Source: Candidatus Brocadiaceae bacterium
GTDB taxonomy: Bacteria; Planctomycetota; Brocadiia; SM23-32
Direction: 5' to 3'
DNA: 6,975 nt
Assembly (NCBI GenBank): GCA_030615435.1
Contig: JAUWZH010000133.1
Coordinates: 1-6,975, forward strand
The first letter of the stretch is position 1. Each line of letters opens with the position of its first letter. The position numbers were made by a program, and so were the translations under genes. Shown in pieces: positions 6,424-6,975 of the stretch. The notes under the pieces were generated by a model. It was not told the origin of the DNA. It did not search any database and was given only the letters and a program-made list of their open reading frames with translations.

Positions 6424-6502
6424 CGGGACACTGACAGTCTGAAATGAAAGACATGCAACCTCCAAAACAGAAAGCGCGGGATCAGCGTTTCAGACTGTCC
6501 CG
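6424..6502. repeat. Inverted repeat (REP- or insertion-end-like) between SIR2 gene and FkbM remnant
   Basis: GACAGTCTGAAA (6433-6444) is the exact reverse complement of TTTCAGACTGTC (6488-6499), with a 43-base loop. The arms extend outward as CGGGACA (6424-6430) against TGTCCCG (6496-6502) once a 6-base insertion in the left arm is skipped; the left arm contains the GACA unit twice. GGGACAGTC-type palindromes occur in intergenic repeats and transposon-associated elements, but I cannot name this one. It ends about 18 bases before the point where FkbM-like coding begins, so it may mark the rearrangement border. Confidence 0.55.
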
Positions 6503-6519
6503 TTTCTTGAAACACAGGA

Positions 6520-6753
6520 GGAGGCGCGCGCAACACCATACACGCGCATCATCCCACTATTGTTTTTGAGGCCGACGCAAACATGGAACGCTTCGGATAT
6601 ACCAGGGACGATCTAATTGAGTATCTCCAGAACTTCTCGAGCTACACCTTTTTCGATATCAGGGGAGAGGAAGAGTGTATTCCGCTAGAACGCAAGGCTG
6701 GCTTTCAGCCACGTGAGAACATACTCGCGCTCGGCCCTGGGAAAGAGCCTTGA
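6520..6753 (+). pseudogene. FkbM-family methyltransferase, 3' remnant
   Basis: An in-frame stop at 6508-6510 precedes a reading frame that looks like the C-terminal end of FkbM-type SAM methyltransferases: GARNTI, then PTIVFEADANMERFGYT (the usual IvFEad...GY block), DDLIEYLQNF, YTFFDI and finally ENILAL before a TGA at 6751-6753. Full family members have roughly 230-300 residues with an N-terminal SAM-binding motif. That part is entirely missing, and the sequence to the left is unrelated. An internal ATG (6583) would give only 56 residues without a SAM site, so a working enzyme is unlikely. The +1 frame continues as a plausible coding tail to 6816, suggesting a frameshift near 6740-6752. FkbM enzymes O-methylate sugars or natural products, and the neighbouring methyltransferase gene fits that setting. 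Confidence 0.68.
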
Positions 6754-6820
6754 ACGTAAAGCCCTCAAGGCAATTGCCCGTGCGGCCATCCGCGAAATTG
6801 TGATTGATAGGAGTTGAGTC

Positions 6821-6975
6821 GTGGACGACAGAGTAAACAAGGTCGCAGCTCTGGCAAACGCGGCTGTATATGACTCGCTCGCAACCCGCAGATATATAGA
6901 CGGTGCTCCCCACATCAAGCACGCCAAGCTCAGAGGCCTGTACGCCAGGCTCGCGGTGAATGTGCATGACTTCGC
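6821..6975 (+). CDS. Probable class I SAM-dependent methyltransferase, N-terminus only (cut by window edge)
   Basis: A GTG start at 6821 is preceded by AGGAG (6809-6813) with a 7-base gap, an excellent ribosome site. The frame stays open for 51 codons to the window end. The visible N-terminus contains ALANAAVYDSLATRRYIDGAPHIKHAKLRGLY. The YDxL and DGAPHIKHxxLRxLY pattern resembles, from memory, the segment before the SAM-binding domain in class I methyltransferases of glycan clusters; the SAM motif itself would lie beyond the edge. It starts 4 bases after the stop (6814-6816) of the frameshifted FkbM tail, a spacing typical of an operon, so the two genes were probably co-transcribed before FkbM decayed. 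The methyltransferase assignment is moderate only. Confidence 0.6.
   Translation, partial: MDDRVNKVAALANAAVYDSLATRRYIDGAPHIKHAKLRGLYARLAVNVHDF

Noticed and set aside
6300..6539. Minus-strand 79-codon frame
   Set aside because: It crosses the dyad at 6424-6502, has no motif and shows no coding signal.
1..6975. CRISPR array, tRNA or rRNA genes
   Set aside because: No regularly spaced repeats, no cloverleaf-like pattern and no recognisable rRNA sequence were found by eye.

Overview
The window is GC-rich bacterial DNA of ordinary bacterial gene style: Shine-Dalgarno sites precede the starts, and sigma70-like promoter boxes are visible. The mix of a non-heme URO-D family protein, a DegT-family aminotransferase, a Gfo/Idh/MocA oxidoreductase, FkbM and class I methyltransferases is common in large genomes of Planctomycetota, Armatimonadota, Lentisphaerota and related uncultured lineages. 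That is only a hint; no rRNA or other phylogenetic marker is present.

Left part, minus strand: an EamA/DMT-type membrane transporter is cut by the left edge (1-423; five predicted membrane segments visible). A 395-base gene-free stretch (424-818) follows. It holds a strong dyad, a 19-base inverted repeat (561-579 / 680-698) enclosing a second 7-bp hairpin, and a GC-rich hairpin (756-776) just past the next gene's stop. Then comes a URO-D superfamily protein (819-2093) that lacks the heme-enzyme hallmark but carries the H-x-C...C pattern known from corrinoid/CoM-type methyltransferases.

Middle, plus strand: a DegT/DnrJ/EryC1/StrS aminotransferase (2287-3612) diverges from the URO-D gene. The shared 193-base region contains two sigma70-like promoters that overlap on opposite strands. 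After 292 bases with its own promoter candidate comes a Gfo/Idh/MocA oxidoreductase (3905-4915). Together these suggest sugar or cyclitol conversion (oxidation/reduction plus transamination), substrate unknown.

Right part, plus strand: base composition drops sharply. A stand-alone SIR2-like protein (5205-6293) sits between poorly coding flanks (4916-5204 and 6294-6519). The right flank carries a dyad repeat (6424-6502) and abuts the 3' remnant of an FkbM methyltransferase gene (about 6520-6753) that lacks its N-terminal three quarters and appears frameshifted near its end. A class I SAM methyltransferase gene begins at 6821 and runs off the window. I read this as a glycan/small-molecule modification neighbourhood into which a SIR2 module, plausibly a defence gene, was inserted or beside which a deletion occurred. 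The most interesting items are the SIR2 island with its decayed FkbM border, the structured element at 561-698 and the overlapping divergent promoters.
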